NCBI RefSeq assembly: GCF_021134715.1
Contig: NC_060023.1
Coordinates: 10,850,001 to 10,914,000 of the forward strand
DNA: 64,000 bases
Direction of reading: 5' to 3'
Source of the DNA: Daphnia pulex
Lineage: Eukaryota; Arthropoda; Branchiopoda; Diplostraca; Daphniidae
The notes under the pieces were generated by a model that saw only the letters and a program-made list of their open reading frames with translations, ran no database searches and was not told where the DNA came from. The translations under genes and the position numbers were made by a program. Within the stretch, counting starts at the first letter, position 1. The number at the start of each line of letters is the position of its first letter. Positions 14,904 to 26,596 of the stretch are shown here, piece by piece.

Positions 14904-17447
14904 CGATCTCCAGGTGACGGACCAGGTGGCGCTGCTGCGCCTCGTCTGGAGCGAACTGTTCGTGTTGAACGCGTCGCAGTGTTCCATGCCGTTGCACGTG
15001 GCCCCGCTCCTGGCCGCCGCCGGACTCCACGCCAGTCCCATGGCCGCCGACCGCGTAGTCGCCTTCATGGATCACATCCGCATCTTCCAGGAGCAAGTGG
15101 AGAAACTCAAAGCCCTCCACGTCGACTCGGCCGAATATTCTTGTCTCAAAGCCATCGTCCTATTCACCACAGGTAAGCGGGCGGCATTTTTTCCCAGGCG
15201 GACCTTGAGTGTTGATCGAATCGCCACTACAAAACAACGAAAATGACAGTTTGATCTCTCGTCCAGGGGACCTTTGATCCATTTGGCCTTTTTCTATTAT
15301 TTTGTCCTAGTCCCTGGGCATAGAGAGACGACCGTTTTTACGGTACGTCGCCGTTTGAAAATGTCCAATCCAGGAGCATCGGTAATCGATACTCAGAGAG
15401 GATGGATTCCGCTTCTTCTTGTGTATTTCGGCGTGCCGAGGGGAAGGTTAAACCGACGGCCAGTGCCCAGGGAGAATCGAATTCAATATTGAATGCCTTC
15501 ATTACCGATTCCCGTTTGTTTGTTTTTGTGTGTCGGGGAATTGAACGACATCGACGACAGTCACTGTGCACGCACTGCCCGTTTGAAACATTCATCCGCC
15601 CGAGATTTCCTTGTTGGTGAAATCGAGCGACTTCCCCCCTCTCAATTGGGACATCCTGCACACCGACAGCATCAAACATGCACACACTTGCCTCTTTCAT
15701 AATTGATCGAGATCAACGTGAATTGATAAGGAGGGCCGGCGCTCACCAAGTCCAGGGGGGCAGTACCCAACAAAACAATAGTCTAGTGATCACATGAGAA
15801 ATTCAGGTGGAATAGAAAAAATTGACCGATGGGTTTTTTTCCCCCTCGTATACCGCCATTTCCCCTTGTCCAGGTAAAATGTTGTGCAAGTATGCGCTTG
15901 CCCCTAATCCATCAAATAATGGCGCGCGAAATTTCAAAAAAAAAAAAAAAAGGCGTCCCGTCGTGTTTGTGGAATGCCCAGATTTTGTTTTGGGTGGGAG
16001 GTGCCGGTCCGTCGTCAAGAAATTTAAAAACAAAAATTTAATGAAATGAATTTGTTTGGTGATCTTGGCATCTTTTCGTCTGTTTTGCTGTCGTCCGCAT
16101 TATTGTCAAACCAAGATTCCCGAAGGAGAAACGGGATGATTTTATTTATATCTGCGTGTACATTTACACAGATATTAGAGGAGCCTGCGGGGGTATAACC
16201 AGAAGGACGCCGTCGAGTCTGGAGTCGATAAGCGACGGATTGGATTTCTTATTTTCTCTCTTTCCCGTTTGATTTTTCTTCTTTTCTGGGTGTTTGGTGC
16301 GCGCTATGCTTATCGGTGTGGAACACGTGCGGGATTAGTGGCTCCTTGTAACAAATCTCGTCTGCACCATCCCAGCAGCAGCGACTCTCACAAAGTCTCT
16401 TTTCTCTTCTTCCTTTTTTTTTTGAGCTCAGCCAACGTTACCCACACACTGAAAAGGTCACCGGTTGAGGTCGCCTTTCTGTCTTATCTGCTTCTTCTTT
16501 CTTTTTTGACTCTCCTTAACGTTTCGATTGGCGTGGGCCACCCCATCAATGAGGCAAATGTGATTTTATTTTTCGTGGGAGGGGGGGGGAAGTTGAAGAG
16601 TTTATCGTGAAAAGTCATCTTTTTTTCCTTTTTATTTGTTGTTGTTGTTGGCGTGGTGGGCGAGGTCAACCGAGAAGAGGGACGACTTTTGATTAGTCGA
16701 AACCGCGCCCCGTTTGAGATTCCCGCGATGGAGAGTAAAAGAAAACGAACGATTTTGCGGTTTTTTTTTTATTTTCTGCCTTTTTTCGGGTGTTTGTTGT
16801 TTTTCCCGAGTCCCCCCTACCACCACATCTCTGATTTCTTTTTTCTTTCTTTCCCTTTGGTGAAAAAGAACTGGAAAGAGGAGGAAGAAGAGGATAAGGA
16901 CAACAAAAGGGCGCGGAAACTGAACGTACAAGCGCGACAGATGCGTGGCATTGGCTCGTAATCAATGTGCGAGTAGAGGGGGGAATGATATGAAAGAGAA
17001 AAGAAACTTTGTTGGCCAGCGGATGAGAAACATCTATAGGCCTCTATGTAATATAATGGAGGAGAAATAGGATCGTACAACATTGTATGCGCGCAGCCCA
17101 GGCAGCTGATGAAGATGATGGATCTAATAACTGAACTGATTTTCTGTATTTTTTTGTTTGTTCTATTTGCAGACGCTTGCGGATTGTCGGACGTGGGACA
17201 CATCGAGAGCCTGCAGGAGAAATCGCAGTGCGCCCTGGAAGAGTACTGCCGGACGCAGTATGCCAACCAACCGGTCCGTTTTGGCAAACTGCTCCTGAGG
17301 CTGCCTTCTTTACGTACCGTCTCGTCGCAAGTCATCGAGCAACTTTTCTTCGTCCGGCTGGTCGGTAAAACGCCCATCGAGACACTCATCCGCGACATGC
17401 TCCTATCCGGTTCCAGTTTCAATTGGCCCTACATGCCGTCGATGTGA
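8736..17447 (+). CDS. svp: Seven-up, COUP-TF family orphan nuclear receptor (NR2F)
   Basis: Coding exons are 8736-9123, 10354-10503, 14558-15172 and 17173-17447; all junctions are phase 1 and GT-AG, giving 475 residues. The protein is a DNA-binding transcription factor of the nucleus, usually a repressor, that controls neuronal, cardiac and fat-body fates in insects. Residues 55-80 are glutamine-rich. The two-zinc-finger DNA-binding domain starts at C111 ([14 protein letters not shown]), carries the P-box [10 protein letters not shown] and ends with [17 protein letters not shown] glycine-rich hinge (about 204-231) precedes the ligand-binding domain (about 237-470), which ends [10 protein letters not shown] as in COUP-TFs. 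Human COUP-TFs are about 415-425 residues; the extra length here is low-complexity sequence. The ATG at 8736 is the first in frame ahead of the family N-terminal region. Introns are large (1.2, 4.1 and 2.0 kb), unlike the compact neighbours, as expected for a heavily regulated gene. Confidence 0.95.
8910..8976 (+). repeat. CAG/CAA repeat encoding polyglutamine in seven-up
   Basis: Mixed CAG and CAA codons encode two runs of glutamine separated by a leucine, flanked by histidines. It lies N-terminal to the DNA-binding domain, and interrupted codon use should make it fairly stable. Confidence 0.85.
9124..10353 (+). other. seven-up intron 1
   Basis: This intron splits the DNA-binding domain after the first zinc finger, in the codon following CE of the P-box. 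The donor is GTAAAA and the acceptor is ctgtgtag. It contains GA-rich and GT-rich microsatellites and no open frame that looks coding. Confidence 0.8.
10504..14557 (+). other. seven-up intron 2
   Basis: A 4.05 kb intron lies between the DNA-binding domain and the hinge/ligand-binding exon. The exon 2 reading frame stays open into the intron to about 10736, through Ser/Thr-rich triplet repeats. The rest consists of AT-rich sequence, GA/CT runs and homopolymer tracts, with no other recognisable feature. Confidence 0.75.
15173..17172 (+). other. seven-up intron 3
   Basis: A 2.0 kb intron within the ligand-binding domain. It includes a DR1-like element at 15268-15280 (minus-strand reading GGATCA-A-AGGTCC) and several T-rich tracts. 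No convincing coding sequence was seen. Confidence 0.7.
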
Positions 17448-18179
17448 ATATTAAAAGTAAAAATTTTCAATTTTTCTTCTTCTTTGTGTGTGTGGAGTGT
17501 TTGGGGGAGTTGGGAGCTGCGCAAATGTTTTTGTTGTTGCCTCCTCCCCCCGCCACCACGAAAGACACTTTCCCCCCTTATAATAATAATAATAATAATA
17601 TCTACGACATTCGATATTTAGTTGTATAGTGTTATATATATATTATTATATCCCTCAGCCCACCGAAATCTCATCGTTTGTGCTACTTGAATATGACACA
17701 CACTCATACAAATAGTCCTCTATTATGTTTTTGCGGGTGGGGACTAACACTACTTATATTACGTATATTATATATGAAGTAGTAAAATGGAGATCTTTTT
17801 TCCGATAAAAGACACACACACACATCCGGTCATGATCTGCAAAAACATATTTTCGGTTTGATAAAATAAGAAATTATTGATAATTACAACATAGGCTGCT
17901 ATTTACCCCACCACCACTTTGAAATCTTTTTAACATTTCTTCAATTTTCTCTTGGCTCTCTTGAATTTTTCTTTTTTCAAAAATATATATTGAAATGAAT
18001 AATTAATTATACTATTATATCGGATTCATTTGGTATACAAATATTATATGAAGTGGGACACGCAGGAAACAAAACAATATTCATATTCTATTCACTCACG
18101 TCTGATATTTTTCCCTCGTCTCGGTTTTCACTAGAAGATTAAAAAAAAAAACAAGAAAAATCATTACAAAAAAAACAAT

Positions 18180-18185
18180 AATAAA
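18180..18185 (+). terminator. Candidate polyadenylation signal of seven-up
   Basis: An AATAAA hexamer lies about 730 bp downstream of the seven-up stop codon. The region is very AT-rich, so other variant hexamers could be used instead. Confidence 0.3.
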
Positions 18186-18661
18186 TTCAATTTCGTGTTG
18201 TTGTTGTTGTATACGTGTATGTGTGTGAACAGCGTCAAGCCAAAGTTGTGTACAGTTCCTTTTATCATTTTTTTTTTGGTAAATCCCCCCCCAACAAAAT
18301 TAAAAATGAAAAAAAAAATTCGACAGCTCTCTCTTATTAAATCATAATTATTGATGTGTGGTTTGTTTAACTGTTTACTTCTTGATTGATTTGTCACCCC
18401 CTCCCGAGATTTCATCAGTGGTCCCCCCTTATCTTTTTTTTGTTTGTTTCACTACAGAATTTCATGTGTGGATGTTATTTCTCAGTGTACAGTGTAATAC
18501 ATTGACGATTTGATCCCTCCCAAACCTACCAGAGTTTTACCTTTTTTTCTTTTTTAAAAATTGAAAATTAAGAATCAAGTTTAAAAAATCAAACAACAAA
18601 AAGGACCGCCGTGATTCTTTGAGTCGAAGGAGGGAAAAGATATTAAATGAAGTCGGTGTAG

Positions 18662-18687
18662 TTCCAGGAGATCAAAGGTCCCTGGAA
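18662..18687 (+). promoter_or_regulatory. DR1-like site flanked by inverted repeat arms
   Basis: The arms TTCCAGG (18662-18668) and CCTGGAA (18681-18687) are perfectly complementary and enclose AGATCA-A-AGGTCC (18669-18681), a DR1-like nuclear-receptor site. It lies just past the seven-up 3' end. Function is inferred from motif shape only. Confidence 0.3.
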
Positions 18688-19898
18688 AGTGGGGGGAAAC
18701 TTTTTTTCCTGAGACGGACGAAAATTCGGTCAACGATTATTGCGGATTCTTTTTTCTCTCGATACGTCGTTTGTCCTCTTCCTGGATTTGGCCGTTTCGG
18801 TTTCCCATTTCTCTTTCTTTTCCCCTGGTAAAATTTCTGAAAGAAAAACAGTAAGGGGAGGGGGGTCAAAGCAGAGGGCGGGGCCGAGAGGCCAAGCGCC
18901 GGTAGCCCGTTGTAGCGTAACTGGCCGCCGACACGCACGGACACTCCCGATCTTTCCTCTCGGCCTCTACAATGACGACCCCGGCGTCTAGGAAAAAAGA
19001 AAATCCCGTTGGCGCACGCGTCTTAAAGGGGGGATACCCGTGACCGTTCACCCGCATCTCTCTTATTCAACCCTATAACCTCCCCCTTTTCTTTTTTCTC
19101 CCGAAACATTTTTCCCCTTTTTTGTTTGGGGGATGAATTGAACGGCTTCCGTTGACGACACCCCGCCAAAAGCCAATAAGGCAAAAGTCGTCGGCGGCGG
19201 CGGAAATCTCGGCTTGCGTGATCCAGGGGCTTCTGTCGTGTAACGGACGCTCGAAGGGGTCGGTCCGCAGCGACGGGGGGAAACCGTTCCAGTGTGAAAT
19301 GTCTCCGTTTTCTTTTTCTTTTTTTCAATTCCCCGGCCGCATTTTTTCATCGCACAGGACGGACTGAGTGTCAGTCTTCTCTGACTCTTCCCCTACACCT
19401 TTTTCCGCTTAAATTCAGAAGAGAGAGGGGGGAAGCCCTTAGTTGTTATTATGACATACCTTTTTGACGGTGTGCACAGGTGACTGGCCGAGCCAAATAG
19501 GGTTAAACAGACGCTAATTTTCACGAACCCCCTTCGTTTTTTTTTCTTTCTCATATCTCGGCGTCACGCTTGGGGCAACAAACGAATCCAATTACCATTA
19601 ACAACGTCCGTTTCTTTCTTTGTTTCAAGTTCAAGCTGCTTGTACTGGACGACATTTTCTCTTTCTCTCTCTCTCCATAAACAGATATGTCAATTAGTCA
19701 AAGCACCGAAAATCTTTTTGTTTGTTGAAGGGGGGCAAAGGAGAGATAAGGGATAAAAGGGATACACACTTTTGGGTCTCCTAAACAGTCACCCGAGAGT
19801 TAAAATTGTGCGTGGGAAATGGGAATAACATTTGGAAAAAAAGTTTCTATTAGGAAATTGGGATTAAAATAAGGTCTGGTGGTCAGAGAGATTTTTTG

Positions 19899-22800
19899 TT
19901 ACTGTCCGTTTTGTTGCTGTTGCAATTTCTCCTGCAACTTTTCCTCCAGGAACTGAAATATACTGGACATGCTGCAGTAAGAGGTCATCTCGTGCTGCGT
20001 GTGACCTGCGCGTTCCAGAAAAAGAAAAAGAGAAAAAGATTAGAAAATGACAAACATTTTTTGGCCAATAAAAATTCGATCAAAGGAATGGGGTCACACA
20101 GTCACCTGCCGACACGCGATCGATATCGTTGGCTGGTCTTCCGACTGGCGTGTCCAACGGTAGGCCGGATGATACCCAATTGCGCCCAATCTAATTATTT
20201 AATGTTGGTGTTTTTTTAAAACAAAATTTTGGGCCTTTTGAAATGCAAATGCAATCACGACGAAATGATAAATCTCAGCGGAAGAGGAATGAATGAAGGA
20301 AGGAAGGAAGCAAAACCAGTGTGGAATCCGTGCAGTCGAGATTTTCCCACGAGTTTTTGATCCGGGTTCCGCTTTGGCGCTCACATCACATCACCGGTGT
20401 CCCAGTATTTCCTTCCTTTTTCCCTTTTTCCTTCCGCTCTGCCAACGGACGAACCCCCCCATCCCTTTACACCTCTTGTCAATGTTGAAAAACCTGGGAA
20501 TCAAAACCGCGCGCAAAATTCTTTTTTTCAAAAAATAAACCAAAAAAAAAGTAGTCTTTTCCCAGTTCCGGTTGTTGTACAACAACAATTTCAATGGCTT
20601 CGATGACATTTCTTTTCTTTTTTTTTAAATCAAAAATATTTCTCTGGTGAGGAGTAGGGGGGGAATAAAACGGGGTTGGGTTTCGTGTTTCGCCAGATGA
20701 TAACGCAAAGTTCAACAATGAAACCATCCAGCAACAACAACAACAACAACCGAAAAGGATATTTTAGAAAATGAACAAGGACTTTAGGAAGACACCGACG
20801 CTAAACCGGCGTGTTATTTCTTCTTCTTCATTTTTCCCCCCAGAAAAAAAGGAATATCGAGATAATTTACGACGGCTATTCACAGCCCGGGCCACAACGG
20901 AACGTCCCGCATCATACAATACGACACACAAAGATATGTCGGGAAAAAAAGGAGGGGAAATGAAGAAAAAGACGTCATATAGCGAGATGTTGCGCACGCC
21001 CCGAAGGCTTTCTTCTTCTTCTTCTTCCAGCTATTTATAAGCGGTTATATCCAAGGCACAAAAGACTGTACGATTTTTTTTTTATGGCCGATGCATTCCA
21101 GGTAGACAGAAGAAAAGAAGAAGAAGAAAAAACACGCTATATATTAATAATGATTTAAACGCGAGCCGCCCAAATGACAAGTCTCTCCTTTTTTCTTTCT
21201 TTTTCGATCAGAGGCAATGGCGGCATTGAGTCTCCACTCTCTCTCAGGTCTACATGCCATTTGAGTGGCACACTACTAGTACTATATTATGTAGTTACAT
21301 GTGCGCATTATTAACGACGGGTCGTATATAAATTGTCATAATGAATTACAGGAAATTCCCACGCTTTTATTGTTTTACAACTCACCCCGCATTTTGGTGG
21401 TTCACGGTCTCACTCGGTTAAAAAAATCACGTCACCAGACGTGAATGAATGGAAAATGAGGGGGGATTTTTCATTAAAAATAAAAAAACGAGATGAAGAA
21501 TGCGGAGGACTAAAAGGGGTAGGGGGAGATCAAATGCTGCCCGGATCGCCGTGTGCCGGTCAGTTTGGGCCGGAAGCGGAAATACGGAGACACAACAGAA
21601 AGTCGCTACGCTATACAAATCAGTACGTACGAGTTAAGTGCGACATGCACAGCTAACCCCTTTGACCTGGACCACTAGCGCAACACACAGTGGCTTGACT
21701 TGCCCAACCGCTCTTAGTTAGTCCTTAAAAAACATTCACAATCTCCATTCTCTCCCTCTCTCAGTCTCTTTGGAACATGAAATGAAAAGGGGGGAGAAAA
21801 AAATATGATAAATTGTGGAGGCCCCGTTTCTTTTTTATTTTCTTTTTGAATTCTTTTCTCTGCGGGAGCGGTTGATTGTTGCGGACTAGTGAATAGGTAA
21901 TGACTTCCCCCCTGAGACCCAATGTAACATGTTCATGTTTGTCCTACCTGACAAAGGAATTGCTGTAGGCCGGCCGCGATCGTCTCATGGTGGACCATGC
22001 TGTGGACGGAATCCGTCATCGCCAAGGCAAACACGCTATCTTGAAATTTCTTCTCCACTTGACTTGCCTGTAAGGATTACATTATTATTATTGTTTTATT
22101 CTTGAAAAATTCGAAATGAGCTGACGTCGGCGACATCTAGCGGAATAAACGCATTCGCTTACCAATTCCAATGTGCACACGCCGCCGTAGCTGTGGGCAA
22201 TGAATGCGATATGTTTGGCCGGACTTTTGTCAATCACCTGTTTCCACACTATTGGTACACAGAAAAATACAAATAAAAATGACGACAATCTATGATGACG
22301 CAATTTCCGTTACCTGATAGCAAATGATTCACTGGATTTTCACTACCCTGTCAATATAGTAGAGTCCCAGTGTTATTTGATACTGATGCTTGAATATGAA
22401 TCAAATTGTTTACCTGGATTAATTTCTTCTTTCTGTCAATAATCCTATGATTGTCATTTGTATTTGTAACTATAACAGCATAGCCTTTCTGCCTGGCCAT
22501 TTCAATGAAAGGTAATTGTGTTCCTGTATCCAGGCTGTCATTGATTATCAACCTTATTTGGGGAAAATAGATTATTACTTAAAACTTAAGTAATTATTGA
22601 AATGATTAAGTGACTTTAAATTTACCTACCTACGAGCCCACTGGCCAGCTCTAACAACACCACTACCATGTACTAAAACAATCAGTTTATCATTGGTGAA
22701 AACATCATCACTAACAAAGATGAAAGACTCAATTTCATTAGATGTTTCAGTGCAACCTTCTTTTTTTAAGAAGGTTTTTGTAAGCTTCCCTCTAGTCTCA

Positions 22801-23139
22801 AGCAATTCATAAATGTGTTGGTTAATAATCTGCAAATGAAGATTAAAAGCATTGCTATGGCCTTAATTTCATAGATGAAATTTGTTTGGTTGTTATATAC
22901 TTCTCCTAATGCTTCATAGCGTCGTTGGTTGTAATCATTATTGTCTCTATCCACTTCAAACTCAAAGGGACAATCTCCTGCAGCTTTCGTGACTGGGTCA
23001 ATAATTCGCAACTGTCCCTCTGGAAGAATACAGGTGTCAGACAAATAATAAAATTGTCACAAATAGAAAATGTATACTAACTTTCATTAAATGCATAACC
23101 AAATTCGGTCAATGTTTTCGGAAACGAATCAGCATCCAT
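19899..23139 (-). CDS. ARB2A/FAM172 family protein with Arb2-type alpha/beta hydrolase fold
   Basis: Nine exons (23139-23082, 23019-22901, 22829-22630, 22552-22414, 22347-22314, 22248-22163, 22067-21948, 20190-20106, 20005-19899) join in phase to give 315 residues. It matches vertebrate FAM172A/ARB2A along its length: an FGYAFNEKGQLR start, HGSG at about 113-116, QWARRLIIND, the lipase-like AHSYGG with Ser203, then FALAMTDSVH, NWVSSG.PLDTP, RVSAG and HEMTS. The Arb2 fold belongs to the alpha/beta hydrolase superfamily; vertebrate ARB2A is reported to act with Argonaute and chromatin in co-transcriptional regulation of splicing. Catalysis has not been shown here, although the serine motif is intact. 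The human protein is longer (about 416 residues) and ends in an ER-retention-like HEEL; this one ends in a glutamine-rich tail without it. Intron 7 is about 1.75 kb, the others mostly 60-140 bp. The gene is divergent from PRPSAP. Confidence 0.9.
20191..21947 (-). other. ARB2A intron 7
   Basis: This is the one long intron of the gene, between the exon ending LQQFLCQ and the exon starting IGRNWVSS. A DR1-like site lies at 21656-21668 (minus-strand reading AGGTCA-A-AGGGGT). Microsatellite (CAA, GAAG, TTC) and homopolymer tracts are present; no other gene is visible. Confidence 0.75.
22131..22144 (-). promoter_or_regulatory. CTCF-like motif copy (ARB2A intron 6)
   Basis: On the minus strand this reads CCGCTAGATGTCG, matching the CCGCTAGATGGCG motif seen at several gene borders in this window except for one base. 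Confidence 0.3.
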
Positions 23140-24051
23140 AGCTGGCCCAAAACGAGAAGAAAAAAATAGTGGTAGAAACCTTCATTAAAAAATAAAGTAA
23201 CTGAACTCAACACGCTTTAAAAATAAATTAAACGGAAAGAATACGATAGGATGTGTTTGCACATCTCGTCCAGGGCACCTACGAGGTATTAAATATTTCG
23301 AATGATCGACGATTACGTAAGTGTTTATACTTTGATTTTGTGCGGGAAACGTTGATATTGTATCTGTCATTAAGTGAATCTGTCATGAGTAATTCAGCTG
23401 CGACATTGCGTTTTTAAAAATTGAATCCCAACTTCCAGACCTCACATGCATAGCTTATCGCTATCATATGATTTGTAACTCTGAAAGGTATTCCTGGGTT
23501 TTTCTCGGTTGTGACCGGTTTGACGAGGTATTTGTCTAATATTTACACACTCAATCTCTCTTATTGTATCTTATTAAGAATCTTGACGCGCGTGAAAACA
23601 ACACACAGATTCAATAAGCAGTTTTATTAATTTTCAATACTTTATTCAGATCACATTGTAATAATAATATCCCAGAAAAATCACATAAATTGTACTAGTA
23701 TTCATTTTCACATTTTATTTTATTATGGAATATCATTTATTCGATAGTGTTGTGTGTGTGTCAGCTGTCTCTGTTATTGGGTTCTGCAACAAGCCAACCG
23801 CCATAAGTTGTTGCACGCACCTGCACGTCATTCTGAAGAGTTGTTAAGTATATCAATCTTTTGTTCAGAAAAATACTGAAATCTCAAGACTACTGATCAA
23901 TTTAATACAAATTAATTAAGACAGGTTAGTCATTCTTTTATAGGTATATCTTATCTACTAGTATTCAAATATTTAAGTTCAAGTGTTTTAACGTCATTAA
24001 ATTGTATGCAATTGTTTTCTTTCATCTCCTACGTGTAGAGTAGTTTCAAAG
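23140..24051. promoter_or_regulatory. Divergent promoter interval, ARB2A and PRPSAP
   Basis: This 0.9 kb interval separates the start codons of two divergent genes and must hold both promoters. No TATA box was obvious. A likely 5' UTR intron acceptor (acgtgtag) lies 13 bases before the PRPSAP start codon, so the PRPSAP leader is probably spliced. Confidence 0.6.
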
Positions 24052-25898
24052 ATGGATCGCAGTAAAGTTGGCGAGTTGATGGTCATCACTGGGAATTCTC
24101 ATCCTGAACTAGCAGATCTTATAGCCAAGTATTACATAATAAAACACAAAATTATTCAGACTTATTTTAATATGTTCACATTCTTTATATCTAGACGTTT
24201 GGGTATCAAGGTTGGAGCAGCTTCAATTTACCACAAAACGAACCGGGAAACTATGGTTGACATTGCTGATTCTGTTAGAGGAAAAGATGTCTACATTATT
24301 CAAACAGGAACCAAGTAAATGCTTAATTGAAGAGTGTAGCTTTTAGATATGGTATTGTCAAATACCCTTTAGAAAAAAAAAGATGTGCAACATTTTTACT
24401 AGTTGGAGAAGTGTGTGCAATTGACTTTAAATGGCTTATGTTTATACTTGTGTATTAATTGTTTGTGAAGCACATAATCTTTCATAGGTTTTGAATATTC
24501 TAGAGATGTCAACAACAATATTATGGAACTATTGATCATGGCTTACGCCTGCAAAACGTCGTCGGCTCGCAGCATCGTGGGTGTAATCCCCTATCTACCC
24601 TACAGTAAACAGTGTAATCTTTTTATTTATCCGTTTTAGTTTTCCCTCGTTCTGTGCAAAAGGACCTTCAACGTTCAACCGAGTTCTATTCTTCAGACGT
24701 TCTATGTAGATTTGCATTCTTAATCCATGCATATATGTGTAGTTTGTGCTTGCACGTAGATTTTAATTCCAAGTAGTTCACATGCTACCCCTTTGCTGTG
24801 TACTCCTTTTTTTAGTTGTGTTTATCATTCTGATTAACTCGAGTTGTACGTGTCCAACTTAATGTCAAATTCAGTTTCACATCGATTTTTTTTCTCTCAT
24901 TCCAATCCCACCAATTCGCAATCCCCGCAAATAGGTAAGATGCGAAAGCGAGGATGCATCGTGTCTAAGCTGGTTGCTAAGATGATGTGCCGCTCTGGAT
25001 TGAACCATCTCATCACTATGGATCTGCATCAAAAGGAAATTCAAGGTTTTTTCGACTGTCCAGTCGACAATCTCCGCGCATCTCCCTTTCTTCTTCAATA
25101 CATTCAAGAATCCGTAAGCTCTTTTCTTATTGTATTGACTTGGCTATTGATTTTACTTATTTTATTTTATCTTCGATATGTTTTTAGATCCCAGATTTCA
25201 GAAACGCCGTTATTGTAGCTCGTGATCCCGGATCGGCCAAGAAAGCCACTTCATACGCTGAGCGTCTTCGTCTGGGAATCGCCGTCATTCACGGTGAACA
25301 GAAGGAAGTAAGTCGATTTAATAATGGCTTACTATTAATCAGCTGACTTAATTCATCACATCCATTAAGGCCGAGTCAGACATGGTGGATGGCCGGCATT
25401 CTCCTCCGACACTACGCAGTCGCACCATGGATGCTGCTCGCGGAATGCCCGTCATGACTGCTAAAGAAAAACCGCCAATCAATGTCGTTGGAGACGTAGG
25501 AGGCAGGATCGCCATCATGGTGGTACGTTTCAAAAATCTGTTATTGAATTTAGCTATTTTTATTAATTGGCTTATCGTTTCCATTTTCGTAGGATGACAT
25601 GATCGATGATGTCAGATCTTTCGTGGCTGCTGCTGAAGTCCTGAAGGATCGAGGCGCTTACAAAATCTACGTGATGGCCACTCATGGATTACTTTCATCA
25701 GATGCTCCAAGGCTCATCGAAGATTCGCCAATCGACGAAGTGGTTGTTACCAATACGATTCCACACGAAATTCAGAAGATGCAGTGCCATAAAATCAAAA
25801 CAGTAGACATCAGCGTCCTCTTGGCAGAGGCCATTCGGCGTATCCATAACAAAGAGTCCATGTCGTACCTGTTTCGTAACGTCACCCTCGAAGATTAA
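24052..25898 (+). CDS. Phosphoribosyl pyrophosphate synthetase-associated protein (PRPSAP/PAP)
   Basis: Seven exons (24052-24128, 24195-24314, 24504-24613, 24935-25113, 25188-25307, 25370-25522, 25593-25898) give 354 residues, close to human PRPSAP1 (356). The family forms hetero-complexes with PRPP synthetase and modulates PRPP supply for nucleotide synthesis in the cytosol. Family sequence is seen throughout: [46 protein letters not shown], the regulatory-subunit insertion [31 protein letters not shown] in the PRPP-binding loop, and the end SMSYLFRNV. The catalytic flexible loop of true PRPP synthetases (with its Lys and Arg) is replaced by [13 protein letters not shown], so I infer a non-catalytic or weakly active regulatory subunit. 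No separate PRPS enzyme gene lies in the window. Introns are short, mostly 60-190 bp with one of 321 bp. Confidence 0.93.
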
Positions 25899-26596
25899 GG
25901 AAGAAAGAAAACATTTCGCTTGCTGGGCCTTAACAATTCATGTGAGATGAAGACATTCTATAGCTGCTGGTGAGGTAATCATTCTCTTTTTGATTATTTC
26001 ACCTTAGTCAATATTCACAAATATAAATTAGCTTGCAGAACTTGGAATGTGGATTTTTGTATAAGGTTTTTTTGTTTTGTCCCGGGTTTATAGGCGTGTA
26101 ATGTTCGAAAGATATTGTTACTTTTCGTTTCTAATTGGTAGTGATGTTATTACACCCCCTTAAACAAGTGTCATTACAAATTGTTCCAGCAAACTTGAAG
26201 GTTATTTATTTATGTATTGCTAACATGCGATGTGGAACAAAAGCTTCAAGAATTCATCGGCTGGCTACTTCACAATAATTAAGCACGCGTTGTATGATTT
26301 AATTGAAATCATTTCGAAAACTTGAGTTCCTTCTCAAAATATAAAGGCACGACACAAACGCAGTACCGTTGCAAACCATTTCCTTACTCAGCAATTCGCC
26401 AGACTAATTGTATGTATTGAAAAACCTAAATAGATGTTTAAACAACTCGATGTCGTCATCGACCAGAGGGGTAAACGTAACTGAAAACCTTTTTTTAACG
26501 CGAAAGAAATCTTGCCGGCTGGTTGAAAGAGATGAATTATTTCATAATGACATTGATGCAATCGGAATGCTCATTATTATCAATACCTAATCGACG
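25899..26596. other. Convergent 3' region, PRPSAP and Hrs
   Basis: The stop codons of two convergent genes lie 0.7 kb apart, so this is shared 3' UTR and terminator sequence. Overlapping minus-strand AATAAA-type signals occur around 26207-26215. A canonical plus-strand AATAAA was not found, so PRPSAP probably uses a variant signal. No gene was seen. Confidence 0.55.

Larger units (their letters stand above)
17448..19898. other. seven-up 3' UTR and intergenic spacer
   Basis: The seven-up 3' UTR begins here, with a (TAA)n microsatellite at about 17580-17600. A candidate polyadenylation signal lies at 18180-18185. Beyond it is non-coding spacer up to the 3' end of the convergent ARB2A gene. A DR1-like site enclosed by inverted arms lies at 18662-18687. 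Confidence 0.6.

Noticed and set aside
14530-15120. Long antisense and alternative-frame open frames across seven-up exon 3 (up to 213 codons)
   Set aside because: They overlap the conserved ligand-binding exon and arise from its GC-rich codon use; their compositions (Arg/Pro/Ala-rich) fit shadow frames.
24052-25898. Catalytic ribose-phosphate pyrophosphokinase (PRPS)
   Set aside because: The insertion with DGRHSPP and the altered catalytic loop identify the associated, regulatory subfamily instead.
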